In this document: one piece after another, positions 38,144-47,075 of the stretch
How positions within the stretch are numbered: the first letter of the stretch is position 1
Layout of the letters: each line of letters opens with the position of its first letter
Source: Betaproteobacteria bacterium CG2_30_68_42
GTDB lineage: Bacteria; Pseudomonadota; Gammaproteobacteria; Burkholderiales; Rhodocyclaceae
Assembly: GCA_001872285.1 (NCBI GenBank)
Contig: MNXU01000040.1
Location: 1 to 64,000 of the forward strand
Direction: 5' to 3'
DNA: 64,000 bases
Position numbers and translations under genes: made by a program
The notes under the pieces: generated by a model
Database searches by the model: none
What the model saw: only the letters and a program-made list of their open reading frames with translations
Told to the model about the DNA's origin: nothing

Positions 38144-39568
38144 TCAGCCGGCCGGGAGGCGGCGCCGGGCGCGCCCCACCAGGCGCGGATCGAACGCGTC
38201 GCGCACCGCGTCCGCAACCAGGTTGGCGGAGAGCACGAGCGCGAACATGAATACGAAGGCCGCGGCCAGCGACCACCACACGACCGGCTCGCGCGACAGT
38301 TCCAGGCGCGCCGCGTTGATCATCGTGCCGAAGCTGTAGGTGTTGGGATCGACCCCGATGCCGACATAGGAGAGCACCGCCTCGGCGAGCACCAGGCCGG
38401 AGAAGTCCATCACCATCGCGATCATCACCAGGTGCATCAGGTTGGGCAACACGTGGCGCGCCAGGATGCGCGGCGTGGGCACACCGAAGGCGCGCGCCGC
38501 CTCGACGTACTCGAGTTCGCGCAGCTTGAGCGTCTCGCCGCGCAGCAGCCGGCACAGTCCGGTCCAGCTCGTGACGCCGAGGATCGCGCACAGCGCGAGC
38601 AACCGCGCATCGGCGCGCTCGGCCGCGCTCTGGAACCACTGCGGATGCGTGTCGATCAGCACCTGCATCATCAGCACCGAGGCGGCGATGAGCAGCACGC
38701 CGGGGATCGAGTTCAGCGTGGTGTAGAGATACTGGATCAGGTCGTCGATCCAACCGCCGAGGTAGCCGGCGAGGATGCCCAGAACGACCGCGAAGGGCAG
38801 CATGACGAGCGTGGTCAGGGTGCCGATCACCAGCGCGGTTCGGATGCTCTTGAGCGCAGCCAGCAGCACATCCTGGCCGACCTTGTCGGTGCCCAGCACA
38901 TGGTACTGGCCGGAGAGGAACGCGACCGGAAACGCGACGAGCAGCACCACCCCGGCGGCCGCGAGCACCGCATTCCACGCGACCGCGGTCTGGCCGCTCC
39001 AGATCCGCCACCAGGCCGCGGACGGACTGCACGCTTGGGCACGCGCGAGGCGGCGCACGACCGCGGCGGCGAGCAGCAGCCAGAGCGCGAAGCCGGCCGC
39101 CACGCCCTCGACCGCGCGAAACACGACATCGGCAGCGCGCGCGCCGGGACGCTTCAGATGGCTGCCGCCGTAGCGCAGCCGCGGGGTGTCCCGGAACTGC
39201 CTGCCGCCGGGCCCCTCGAGGGTTTCCTTCGCGTAGAGGTGGGTGGCGAAGGGCGCGGAGTAGGTCTTCTCGCCGCGGCTGCGCAGGCCCGCGACGAGCC
39301 GGTCGAGCAGGCTCACCACCTCGGCCGCGGGAACCCCCACGCCTGCGCCCGGCGCGTCCAGCCTCGGCCGGTAATGGATCGAATCGGCGAGCCCGATCAC
39401 GACGAAGCACGCGAGCACCACCGCGGCCGCCATCCCCGGCCGGCTCTCCGCGACCCGCCGCCAGGCATCGCGCATCAGCCGATTGCGCCGGCCGGCCCAG
39501 GCAAGCGCGACCGAGCCCGCGAGCAGCAGCCCGATCAGCGCATCGGTCCACAGGACGACGGGCATCAT
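38144..39568 (-). CDS. yejE: Peptide ABC transporter permease YejE
   Basis: An inner-membrane permease of 474 residues with the Opp/Dpp-type EAA-loop region (ELEYVEAARAFGVPTPRILARHVLPN). An N-terminal TM is followed by an unusually long periplasmic region containing GEKTYSAPFATHLYAKETLEG, typical of YejE. The remaining helices hold the importer core. Its ATG overlaps the yejB stop (ATGATG). Confidence 0.93.
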   Translation of the reverse strand: MMPVVLWTDALIGLLLAGSVALAWAGRRNRLMRDAWRRVAESRPGMAAAVVLACFVVIGLADSIHYRPRLDAPGAGVGVPAAEVVSLLDRLVAGLRSRGEKTYSAPFATHLYAKETLEGPGGRQFRDTPRLRYGGSHLKRPGARAADVVFRAVEGVAAGFALWLLLAAAVVRRLARAQACSPSAAWWRIWSGQTAVAWNAVLAAAGVVLLVAFPVAFLSGQYHVLGTDKVGQDVLLAALKSIRTALVIGTLTTLVMLPFAVVLGILAGYLGGWIDDLIQYLYTTLNSIPGVLLIAASVLMMQVLIDTHPQWFQSAAERADARLLALCAILGVTSWTGLCRLLRGETLKLRELEYVEAARAFGVPTPRILARHVLPNLMHLVMIAMVMDFSGLVLAEAVLSYVGIGVDPNTYSFGTMINAARLELSREPVVWWSLAAAFVFMFALVLSANLVADAVRDAFDPRLVGRARRRLPAG

Positions 39569-40542
39569 TCGAAGCGGATGCGCGGATCGACCAGCGTGTA
39601 GGAGATGTCGGTCAGGATCAGGCCGACGATGTAGAGCACCGAGCCGAGGAAGACCATCGCGCGCACGATTGCGAAGTCCTGGGCGTTGATGGCGTCGATC
39701 GTGTAGCTGCCGAGCCCCGGGATGCCGAAGAAGGACTCGGCGATCAGGCTGCCCATGAACAGCAGCGGGATCACCACGACCGCCCCGGTGAGGATCGGGA
39801 TCAGGGCGTTGCGCAGCACATGCCGAAACAGCACGGCGGTCTCCGCGAGCCCCTTCGCACGTGCGGTGCGCACATAGTCCCGGCCGATCTCCTCGAGGAA
39901 GATGGTGCGGTACCAGCGGGTGTTGGCGCCGATGTTGCCGATGACCCCGACCACCACCGGCAGCAACAGGAAGCGCACGACGTCGATGCCCTCGCCATAG
40001 CCCGAGATCGGCACCAGCCGCCAGAGCTTGGAGACCACGAACTGGCCGCCGATGATGTAGAACAGGCTCGAGATCGACATCATCGCCACGCACAGGATGA
40101 CGCCCCAAACGTCGAGCCAGGTGCCGCGGAACAGCACCTGGAACAGCGCGAGCGAAACGGTCACATAGAGCCCGAGAACAAACACCGGGAGCGCCAGCGC
40201 GAGGCTGGGCACCATGCGGTTGCGGATCTGCCAGGAGATGTCGTCGCCGTTGTCCGAGCGGCCGAAGTCGAAGGCGAACAGCCGCACCGACTTCTCGAAG
40301 AAGATGGTGTCGGTGAGCGCGCGCACCCCCTGGCTGCGTTCGTTGTAGACGAGCGGCTTGTCGTAGCCGCGCTCCGCCTTCCACTTGACGATCGCCTCCG
40401 GGGTGACGCGCTTGATGCCCAGTTGCATGCGCGCCATGTCGTCTGGTGTATTGACGACGAAGAACAGCGTGAAGGTGAGCAGGTTCACCCCGATCAGGAT
40501 CGGAATCGCATAGAGAACGCGGCGGACGATGTAGGCCAGCAT
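39565..40542 (-). CDS. yejB: Peptide ABC transporter permease YejB
   Basis: The first permease of the Yej importer, 325 residues. The N-terminal TM IVRRVLYAIPILIGVNLLTFTLF starts an OppB-like fold. A periplasmic loop follows with RVTPEAIVKWKAERGYDKPL. The EAA loop is seen in VRTARAKGLAETAVLFRHVLRNA. It starts 4 nt after yejA, in one four-gene operon yejA-yejB-yejE-yejF. Confidence 0.94.
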   Translation of the reverse strand: MLAYIVRRVLYAIPILIGVNLLTFTLFFVVNTPDDMARMQLGIKRVTPEAIVKWKAERGYDKPLVYNERSQGVRALTDTIFFEKSVRLFAFDFGRSDNGDDISWQIRNRMVPSLALALPVFVLGLYVTVSLALFQVLFRGTWLDVWGVILCVAMMSISSLFYIIGGQFVVSKLWRLVPISGYGEGIDVVRFLLLPVVVGVIGNIGANTRWYRTIFLEEIGRDYVRTARAKGLAETAVLFRHVLRNALIPILTGAVVVIPLLFMGSLIAESFFGIPGLGSYTIDAINAQDFAIVRAMVFLGSVLYIVGLILTDISYTLVDPRIRFE

Positions 40543-40546
40543 GCGC

Positions 40547-42712
40547 TCAGGCTCCGGCCGAAGCCCGGCGCCGTTCGCGCCGCCGATAGCTCAGAGCCGC
40601 GGGGATGGCCGGCGCCGCCACGAGCAGCGCCAGGCCGGCGAGCGGCCACCACAGCGGCAGGTTCCACTCGGCGCGCCGGCGCGCGCGCAGTTGCGCGTCG
40701 ATGCGCTGGTACTTGAGCCGGTTGCGCGCCATCTGGTTCGGCTTCACGTTGGCCATCCATGCATGAAGCAATCCGAAATCCTTGGGAAAATAGCCGAACG
40801 ACCACGGCGCATCCTCGTGCAGGATCGCCACCATCCGGTCGATGAGCGCCTGGCGCTCGGCGCCGTTCGGCAGGTTCTTCATTCTCTCGAACAGGCGATC
40901 GAACTCGGGGTTGGAATAATTCGCCGCATTCTCGCCCTGGAAGCGCGCCCGGCTCTGCGTGCTCTGGAACAGGAACAGGAAGTTCTCCGGGTCGGGATAG
41001 TCCGCGTTCCATCCCCACACGAAGATCTGCGCGGCGCCCTTGCGCACCTTTTCCTGGAAGCGGTTGTAGTCGGTGCCGCGCACCTCGAGCTGGATGCCGA
41101 GCTTGGCGAACTGCTTGCGGAACCAGTCGAAGCGCGACTTGTCCCCGGGGCCGCGATCGGTGGTGTCCAGGTAGAGCACGAGCGGCACGCCGCTGCGCGC
41201 ATCCCGTCCGTCCGGATAGCCGGCCTGCACGAGCAGCCGCCTCGCTTCGGCGATGTCCTTGCGCCGCGGCCCGCCCGGCGCCCAGTCGTAAATGGTCGAA
41301 TCGAGCCCGGCCTGCCCCTCGCGGTGGCCGAAGATGCCGGGCGGGATCGGCCCCTGCGCCGCGATTCCGCGGCCGTTGGCGAAGATCGAGATGAACTCCT
41401 CCCAGTCGATCGCGATGCCGATCGCCCGGCGCAGCTTGCGCGAGCGCTCGTCCGCGCCGCCGACCACCGGGTCGAGCCAGTTGAAGGCGAGATAGCGCAC
41501 GGCGGTCGCCACCGTGGTCTCCAGCCGGATTCCCTGCTGCGCCATCTCCGGGCTGATCGTGCTTTCGCCGCCGGCGCCGACCTGCACCGCCTGGTCGAAA
41601 CTGTCCGACGAGATGCCGGATGAATCGTAATAGCCCTGCAGGAACTTGTTCCAGTACGGGATCGCTTCCTTCTCGCGCGAGAACACCGCCTTGTCGATGA
41701 AGGGGATGCGACGCCCGGCATCGGCGAGCAGCCCCGCTGCGGCGTCCTGCGGCTCACCCTCGGCGGGATAGCGCTCGTCGCGGTAATTCGGATTGCGCTC
41801 GAGCACGATGCGCGCGTTGGGATCGTTTCGGGTCAGCATGTAGGGGCCGGTGCCCACCGGATACCAGTCCAGCGTCAGGTTCTTCTCGGCCATGCCCGGC
41901 TGGCCGTAGAAACGATCGGCCTCCGGCGGCACCGGCGCGAAGAAGCTCATCGCCAGCCAGTAGGCGAACTGCGCATAGCGCCCGCGGATGCGGATGCGAT
42001 AGGTATGGCGATCGACCAGCTCGACGCCAGCGAGCGGGAAGGCGTCGAGATCGAGCCAGGCTTTCGGGCGGCCGGCCGCCCGCAGCTTCTCGTCGGCCTG
42101 CCTGAGCGCGGCGGCCAGTTCCTTCAGCCCGACCACGTACTCGCTCATCAGTCCGAAGATCGGAGAATGCAGGCGCGGATGGGCGAGCCGCTTGATCTGA
42201 TACACGTAGTCCGCGGCCACCAGCTCGCGCGTTCCCGTGTAGGCGAAGTCGCGCAGCTCGTGGACATCGCGCAGCGCCTGCGCGTCGAGCCTCTCGTAGC
42301 GCAGCCGCCCCGCCCCGTCGCGCGCAAACGCCGGGTGCGGCTGATACAAAATCCCCGGCCGGATGCGGATCTCATACACGCTGAAGGCGAGCTCGGGCGC
42401 GTCCGCGCCGACCCGGTTGCCCCCGGCATCGAGGAAATACGGCTCCGGCATCGCGCGGGCGGTGAGCGGCACCAGCGTATAGGGTCGCTTCAGGTAGTGG
42501 TACTGGAGCGGCGGCTCGTAGATCTGGGCGTTGAACTCGGCCTCGTCCTCGCTGTAGGACTGCACCGGGTCGAGATGCTTGGGCCGCTCGGTGAATCCGG
42601 CATAGAGGATGTTGGCCGCGTTCTCGGAGGCGGGATAGGGATCGTTCCAGGCCCGGCCGCAGCCCGCGAGCGCCAGGCCGATCGCGACCATCCACATCCA
42701 TCGCGCGCGCAT
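40547..42712 (-). CDS. yejA: Peptide ABC transporter substrate-binding lipoprotein (YejA-like) with extra C-terminal TM
   Basis: A 721-residue extracytoplasmic solute-binding protein of family 5 (DppA/OppA type). The signal peptide ends in the lipobox LALAGC, so the mature protein is a lipoprotein. The SBP core runs from ERPKHLDPVQSYSEDEAEF to PWSFGYFPKDFG. The C-terminus adds a hydrophobic helix, LPLWWPLAGLALLVAAPAIP, followed by Arg-rich RRRERRR, which would place a second anchor in the inner membrane. E. coli YejA, about 600 residues, is a soluble periplasmic protein. Ligands of the family include peptides and microcin C-like compounds. Confidence 0.92.
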   Translation of the reverse strand: MRARWMWMVAIGLALAGCGRAWNDPYPASENAANILYAGFTERPKHLDPVQSYSEDEAEFNAQIYEPPLQYHYLKRPYTLVPLTARAMPEPYFLDAGGNRVGADAPELAFSVYEIRIRPGILYQPHPAFARDGAGRLRYERLDAQALRDVHELRDFAYTGTRELVAADYVYQIKRLAHPRLHSPIFGLMSEYVVGLKELAAALRQADEKLRAAGRPKAWLDLDAFPLAGVELVDRHTYRIRIRGRYAQFAYWLAMSFFAPVPPEADRFYGQPGMAEKNLTLDWYPVGTGPYMLTRNDPNARIVLERNPNYRDERYPAEGEPQDAAAGLLADAGRRIPFIDKAVFSREKEAIPYWNKFLQGYYDSSGISSDSFDQAVQVGAGGESTISPEMAQQGIRLETTVATAVRYLAFNWLDPVVGGADERSRKLRRAIGIAIDWEEFISIFANGRGIAAQGPIPPGIFGHREGQAGLDSTIYDWAPGGPRRKDIAEARRLLVQAGYPDGRDARSGVPLVLYLDTTDRGPGDKSRFDWFRKQFAKLGIQLEVRGTDYNRFQEKVRKGAAQIFVWGWNADYPDPENFLFLFQSTQSRARFQGENAANYSNPEFDRLFERMKNLPNGAERQALIDRMVAILHEDAPWSFGYFPKDFGLLHAWMANVKPNQMARNRLKYQRIDAQLRARRRAEWNLPLWWPLAGLALLVAAPAIPAALSYRRRERRRASAGA

Positions 42713-42774
42713 GGGCGCAGTTTATCAGGCACCCGGCGGGCGCGAGCACCCCCAGCGGGTGAAGGGCTTTCCGC

Positions 42775-42780
42775 TATAAT
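42775..42780 (+). promoter_or_regulatory. -10 box upstream of fabI
   Basis: A perfect TATAAT, 27 nt before the fabI ATG, in the divergent gap between yejA and fabI. No matching -35 recognised. Confidence 0.5.
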
Positions 42781-42806
42781 CCGCGCCTCCTTTCCCTGGA
42801 GTCGAC

Positions 42807-43604
42807 ATGGCCCTTCTCGCCGGCAAACGCGTCCTGATCACCGGCCTGCTGAGCAACCGCTCCATCGCCTACGGCGTTGCCCAGGCCGCGCACCGCGAAG
42901 GCGCGCAGCTCGCCTTCACCTACCAGAACGAGCGTATTCGGGAACGCGTCGCCGAGCTGGCGGCCGACTTCGGCAGCAGCCTGCTGTTCCCGTGTGACGT
43001 TTCTTCCGACGACGAGATCGTCGCGCTCTTCGAGGCCCTGCGCGGCCACTGGGACGGACTCGACGGCCTCGTGCATTCGATCGCCTACGCCCCGCGCGAG
43101 GCACTCGCCGGAGACTTCCTGGAGACGCTCTCGCGCGAGGCCTTCCGCATCTCCCAGGACGTGAGCGCCTACAGCTTCCCCGCGCTGGCGAAGGCGGCCC
43201 TGCCGATGATGGCGGGACGGCCCGCGGCGCTGGTCACTCTCACCTACCTGGGCGCGGTGCGCACCATGCCGAACTACAACGTCATGGGAATGGCGAAGGC
43301 GAGCCTGGAGGCCGCGGTCCGCTACCTGGCTGTCAGCCTCGGCCCGAAGGGCATCCGCGCCAACGCGGTCTCCGCCGGGCCGATCAAGACGCTCGCCGCG
43401 GCCGGCATCGGCAACTTCGCCCACCTGCTCGCCTACAACGAGAAGCACGCTCCCCTGCGCCGCAACGTCACCATCGAGGAAGTCGGCAACGCGGTGGCCT
43501 TCCTGCTCTCGGATCTGGCCAGCGGCATCACCGGCGAGATCCTCTACGTGGACGGCGGATTCAACACCACCGCGCTCGGCAACGCGGAAGCCGCGAGTTC
43601 GTAG
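42807..43604 (+). CDS. fabI: Enoyl-ACP reductase (NADH), FabI
   Basis: Last reduction of each fatty-acid elongation cycle and the target of triclosan in many bacteria. 265-residue short-chain dehydrogenase. N-terminal [13 protein letters not shown] replaces the usual GxxxGx[11 protein letters not shown] follows. The FabI catalytic spacing is Tyr-x6-Lys in [28 protein letters not shown] and [12 protein letters not shown] end the fold. CTGGAG precedes the ATG. Transcribed divergently from the Yej operon. Confidence 0.96.
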   Translation: MALLAGKRVLITGLLSNRSIAYGVAQAAHREGAQLAFTYQNERIRERVAELAADFGSSLLFPCDVSSDDEIVALFEALRGHWDGLDGLVHSIAYAPREALAGDFLETLSREAFRISQDVSAYSFPALAKAALPMMAGRPAALVTLTYLGAVRTMPNYNVMGMAKASLEAAVRYLAVSLGPKGIRANAVSAGPIKTLAAAGIGNFAHLLAYNEKHAPLRRNVTIEEVGNAVAFLLSDLASGITGEILYVDGGFNTTALGNAEAASS

Positions 43605-43862
43605 CTCCGGCGGCGGACAATCCCGCCCATTTGCCAGGCCGTCGCAGCTCGAACCGGGACGACGCGTCGGTCGATTGACACCATCGGAGGCTGCGAGTAG
43701 CGTCGATCGCGCGCTGCCGCAGGCAGCGGTGCGCCGCGCCCGCTCGCCTCGGCGCCGCCTCTCCGGGAGGGCCGCGAACGCCCACAATGCCATGGCGTTT
43801 TCCACGATCGCGAAAACGATCGGCGGTTCCCGACGCCCATTCTTGCGAGAAGGAGGAGCCTC
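43605..43862 (+). other. Intergenic spacer before bacteriohemerythrin
   Basis: 258 bp without a gene. A consensus TTGACA lies at 43675-43680, and TAGCGT sits 17 nt downstream as a weak -10. This could be the promoter of the hemerythrin gene, leaving a leader of about 155 nt. AGAAGGAGGAG at its end is a strong ribosome-binding site. Confidence 0.4.
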
Positions 43863-44264
43863 GTGAAAGAACTGGCCTGGAGTGACATCCTGAGTGTCTC
43901 GGTCGAGGAGATCGACGAGGATCATCGCAAGCTGTTGCACATCTTCAATATCCTCAATCACGCCGTGGCGGACAGGGAATCCGCGGAATATGTGGCGGCG
44001 GTTCTCGATGAGCTGATCAATTGCACGGTCTGGCACTTCAGTCATGAAGAGCGGCTGATGCTGAAGTACGGCTACGGCGGGACGGAGGAGCACAAGGCGC
44101 AACACCGGAGATTGCTCGACAGCGTCAGGGAGCTGCAGAAGGGGATCCTCCAGGCACAGGGAAGAGTGTCCGATGAGGACATCGAGTTCCTGGAACGTTG
44201 GCTGGCCGAGCACATCCTCACCGCAGACATGAGACTCGGTTCTTATCTTTCCCGGGCGATGTAG
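43863..44264 (+). CDS. Bacteriohemerythrin
   Basis: A 133-residue oxygen-binding four-helix protein with a non-haem di-iron site. All seven expected ligands are present: H21, H58, E62, H77, H81, H117 and D122 (WHFSHEE, EHKAQH, EHILTAD). Starts with GTG 43863 after a strong AGAAGGAGGAG site. Single-domain, so probably an oxygen buffer or carrier rather than a signalling sensor. The stop is followed within 30 bp by the REP-like repeat of locus 3. Confidence 0.93.
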   Translation: MKELAWSDILSVSVEEIDEDHRKLLHIFNILNHAVADRESAEYVAAVLDELINCTVWHFSHEERLMLKYGYGGTEEHKAQHRRLLDSVRELQKGILQAQGRVSDEDIEFLERWLAEHILTADMRLGSYLSRAM

Positions 44265-44293
44265 GCATGTGACGTCCGGGGAACAAGGAACAA

Positions 44294-44376
44294 GGGGTCA
44301 GGTCTTGACATCACGTCTTTCCATTCCAAGTCGAACAAGCCTGTGCGGCGGAAGCCCGATGTCAAGACCTGACCCC
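44294..44376. repeat. REP-like inverted repeat element, locus 3
   Basis: GGGGTCAGGTCTTGACATC (44294-44312) and its perfect inverse (44358-44376) enclose 45 nt. A short tandem GAACAAG just before it (44281-44294) recalls the GGGGAACAAGG that precedes locus 1. Sits between hemerythrin and the convergent ppiD gene. Confidence 0.8.
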
Positions 44377-44418
44377 CATAACTTTCGATGAGCTCCTCCG
44401 CGCCGCTCGCAATGCCCG

Positions 44419-46320
44419 TCAGCGCTCCTTCGCTTCGAGCGCGCTCTGGTTGATCTCGACCGTGTAGCGGTCGCGCAGTGTCGCGAGGTAGGCGGCGACA
44501 TCGGCCTCGGCGGTAGCACGCGCGATGTTTTTGCGCAGCGCCTCCACCTTCGCGGGCTCGGGCGCTTCCCCTGGGCGCGCGGCGAGCACCTTGTAGATGG
44601 CATAGCCGCCTCCCGGCAGCGCGCCACCCGCGTAGGCAGGCATGCGTTTGGCCGCGACCCGGAACACGGCACGCACGCCTTCCTGCGAGATCGAGGCATC
44701 GGGCAGGCGTTGGACCGCGCGCGCCGGCTGCCAGTCGAGCGCGACGTTCTCTCCCTTCGCGAGCCGGGCGAGCGCCGCCGCCCCCTCGTTCGTCGCGAGC
44801 TTCGCGGCCTCCTCCTGCACGTAGCGGCGTTCGAGTTCGGCACGCACGCTCTCGAACGGGCGCAAGCCGGCCGGCCTGTGCTCCAGCACGCGCGCCGAGA
44901 CGAGCGTATTGGGCGCCACTTCGACCGCCTCGGTGTTGCGCCGGTTCGTGATCGAGTCCTCCGAGAACAGCGACTCGACGAGGCGCGGGTTGGCGAGCTC
45001 GCCCGCGGCGGGCGGCGCGCCGCGCACGACCCAGTCCGACTGCCTGATCTCGAGCTTGAACTTCTCTGCGGCCGGCTTCAGGCTGTCGGCCTGCTCATAG
45101 ACGATGTTGCTGAAGTTCTCCGCGAGCTGCGCCATCTGGCGGCCCGCGGCCTGTTGCCGCAGTTCGCGCAGGATGTCCTCGCGCACTTCCTCGAACTTCT
45201 TGCCTCCGCCGCCCTGGATGCCGGTGAGCCGGATGATGTGGAAGCCGAAATCCGATTGCACGAGGCCGCTCGTCTCGCCCTCCTTCAGCGAGAAGACGGC
45301 GTCCTCGAACGGCTTGACCATCGCGCCGCGCGCGAAGAAGCCGAGGTCGCCGCCGCTCGCCGCCGAGCCCTGATCCTGCGAGCGGCTGCGCGCGAGCGAG
45401 GCGAATGCATCGGGCCTGGCGCGGACCTGCTTCAGGATTTCCTCCGCGGCCGCGCGCGCCTTCTCGATCTCGGCCGCGGGCGCGTCCTTCGCCGCCGCGA
45501 TCAGGATGTGACTCGCCCGGCGCTGCTCGGGCTGGGTGTAGCGATCCTTCTGCCCGTCGTACCAGGCCTTCGCCTCCTCCTCGGGCACATTCACCTGCGC
45601 GGCCACCGATGCGGCGCTCAGCACGACATACTCCGCCCTCACCTCCTCGGGAGTCTCGAACGATTTGCGGTTTGCCTCGTAGTACTTGCGCAGCGCCTCC
45701 TCGGTCGGCTCGACGCGGGAGGCGAACCGTTCCGGCTTGAACAGGGCTTCGCTCACCTCGCGCGTCTCGGCCTCCAGCGCGAGCCAGCGCGCGACCTCGG
45801 AGCGCGTGGCGAAACCGCCCTCGGCGAGCGCCGCCAGGATCTGCTGCACGAGCAGATCCTGGCGCAGGCTCTGTTCGAAGCCGGCTTCGGTCATGCCCTG
45901 CGCACGCAATAGCTCCTCGTAACGTGCGCGCGAGAACTGGCCGTCGGCCTGGAGCTGCGGGATCGAGGCGATGTACGCCCGCAACTCCTCGTCGCTGACC
46001 CTCAGGTGGCTGTCGAAGGCCTGCAGAAGCAGCAGGCGCTGGTTGATCATGGTCTCGAGCACGGCACGGCGCGCTTCGGGGCGATCGAGCATCGCCGGCG
46101 AGAACTCCTTGCCGAGGGCGGCACGCAGCCGGTCCTGCTGCTCCCGCAGGGTGCGGCTGAAGTCCACCGCGCCGATCTTGGTGCTGCCGACCTTGGCGAC
46201 GTCGGTGCCGCCGCCGATGAAGCCCACGTAGGACTCGACGCCCCAGAAGGCGAACGGCAGGATGATCAGCGCCAGGATGATCTGGACGACGCGCTTGCTG
46301 CTGCGGATGGAATCGAACAT
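44419..46320 (-). CDS. ppiD: Peptidyl-prolyl isomerase PpiD (SurA-N/parvulin type)
   Basis: An inner-membrane-anchored periplasmic chaperone. A TM helix at residues 13-31 (VQIILALIILPFAFWGVE) is followed by the SurA N-like domain, then a parvulin domain starting QRRASHILIAAA and including GGDLGFFARGAMVKPFEDAVFSLKEGE and FGFHIIRLTGI. A C-terminal SurA-like helical part completes the 633 residues. Family members assist outer-membrane protein folding near SecYEG. In many betaproteobacteria ppiD lies co-directional with and upstream of fabI; here it faces fabI from the far side of the hemerythrin gene and the repeat. Confidence 0.94.
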   Translation of the reverse strand: MFDSIRSSKRVVQIILALIILPFAFWGVESYVGFIGGGTDVAKVGSTKIGAVDFSRTLREQQDRLRAALGKEFSPAMLDRPEARRAVLETMINQRLLLLQAFDSHLRVSDEELRAYIASIPQLQADGQFSRARYEELLRAQGMTEAGFEQSLRQDLLVQQILAALAEGGFATRSEVARWLALEAETREVSEALFKPERFASRVEPTEEALRKYYEANRKSFETPEEVRAEYVVLSAASVAAQVNVPEEEAKAWYDGQKDRYTQPEQRRASHILIAAAKDAPAAEIEKARAAAEEILKQVRARPDAFASLARSRSQDQGSAASGGDLGFFARGAMVKPFEDAVFSLKEGETSGLVQSDFGFHIIRLTGIQGGGGKKFEEVREDILRELRQQAAGRQMAQLAENFSNIVYEQADSLKPAAEKFKLEIRQSDWVVRGAPPAAGELANPRLVESLFSEDSITNRRNTEAVEVAPNTLVSARVLEHRPAGLRPFESVRAELERRYVQEEAAKLATNEGAAALARLAKGENVALDWQPARAVQRLPDASISQEGVRAVFRVAAKRMPAYAGGALPGGGYAIYKVLAARPGEAPEPAKVEALRKNIARATAEADVAAYLATLRDRYTVEINQSALEAKER

Positions 46321-46401
46321 GTTTTCGGACGGGTTTTCGGGAAGGTTGCGCCGCAGCCCCTGCCGGCACGATGGGCGCGATCCTATCAGAGGAAGGGTCG
46401 T

Positions 46402-46956
46402 CTACGGCGCACCTTCGGGCAGTCGCGCCGGCTCCGCTGCGCGGATGGCGCAGATGCGCTGGATCACCGCGCGCTTCGGCGACCCGACCTCGCCCTGCTC
46501 GAAGGCGACCACGGCAAGCCGTCCCGACACGCGCTCCAGCAGTTCGCCCGGCTCGAGCAGGAACTCCGGATTCGCGGGCCGGCCGTAGCGCTCGTTGCCG
46601 CGCATGAAGGTTTCATACAGCAGCACGCCGCCCGGCGCGATCGCATCGAGCAGCGGGCCGAACAACGGGCGATGCAGGTAGTTGGTCACCACGACGCAAT
46701 CGAATGCGCGCCCGGCGAACGGCCACGGGCCGGCTTCGAGATCGGCCGCGAGGGCGCGGATCCGCTCGATGCCCGCCAGCGCGGCAACCGATCCGGCGTC
46801 GCGGTCCACCGCCTCCACCGCATGGCCGCGCGCGGCCAGCCAGCGCGCGTGCCGGCCCGCGCCACAGGCCAGATCGAGCACCGATCCGCCGGCGCGCACG
46901 AGCGGCGCGAATCGCTTCACCCACGCCGAGACTTCGATCGGCAGCGTATGACACAT
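46402..46956 (-). CDS. Class I SAM-dependent methyltransferase
   Basis: A 184-residue Rossmann methyltransferase. Motif I is VLDLACGAGRHARWLAARGH, followed by AVDRDAGS (acidic loop), RALAADLE, and motif IV FDCVVVTNYLHRPL. GGVLLYETFMRGNERYGRPANPEFLLEPGEL closes the family pattern, resembling the small tellurite-resistance TehB-like group. ATG 46956 has GGAGGTG about 9 nt upstream. Substrate not known. Divergent from tctC. Confidence 0.88.
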   Translation of the reverse strand: MCHTLPIEVSAWVKRFAPLVRAGGSVLDLACGAGRHARWLAARGHAVEAVDRDAGSVAALAGIERIRALAADLEAGPWPFAGRAFDCVVVTNYLHRPLFGPLLDAIAPGGVLLYETFMRGNERYGRPANPEFLLEPGELLERVSGRLAVVAFEQGEVGSPKRAVIQRICAIRAAEPARLPEGAP

Positions 46957-47075
46957 GGGACTGCACACCTCCGGAATTGCGAGACGCGATTGTAGCGCCT
47001 GCACCGGCGTGGTTTTGCGGCGTGCTCCGCCCACGCGTATGATGTCGCCCGCATCCGACCCCGGGAGGAACCTTC

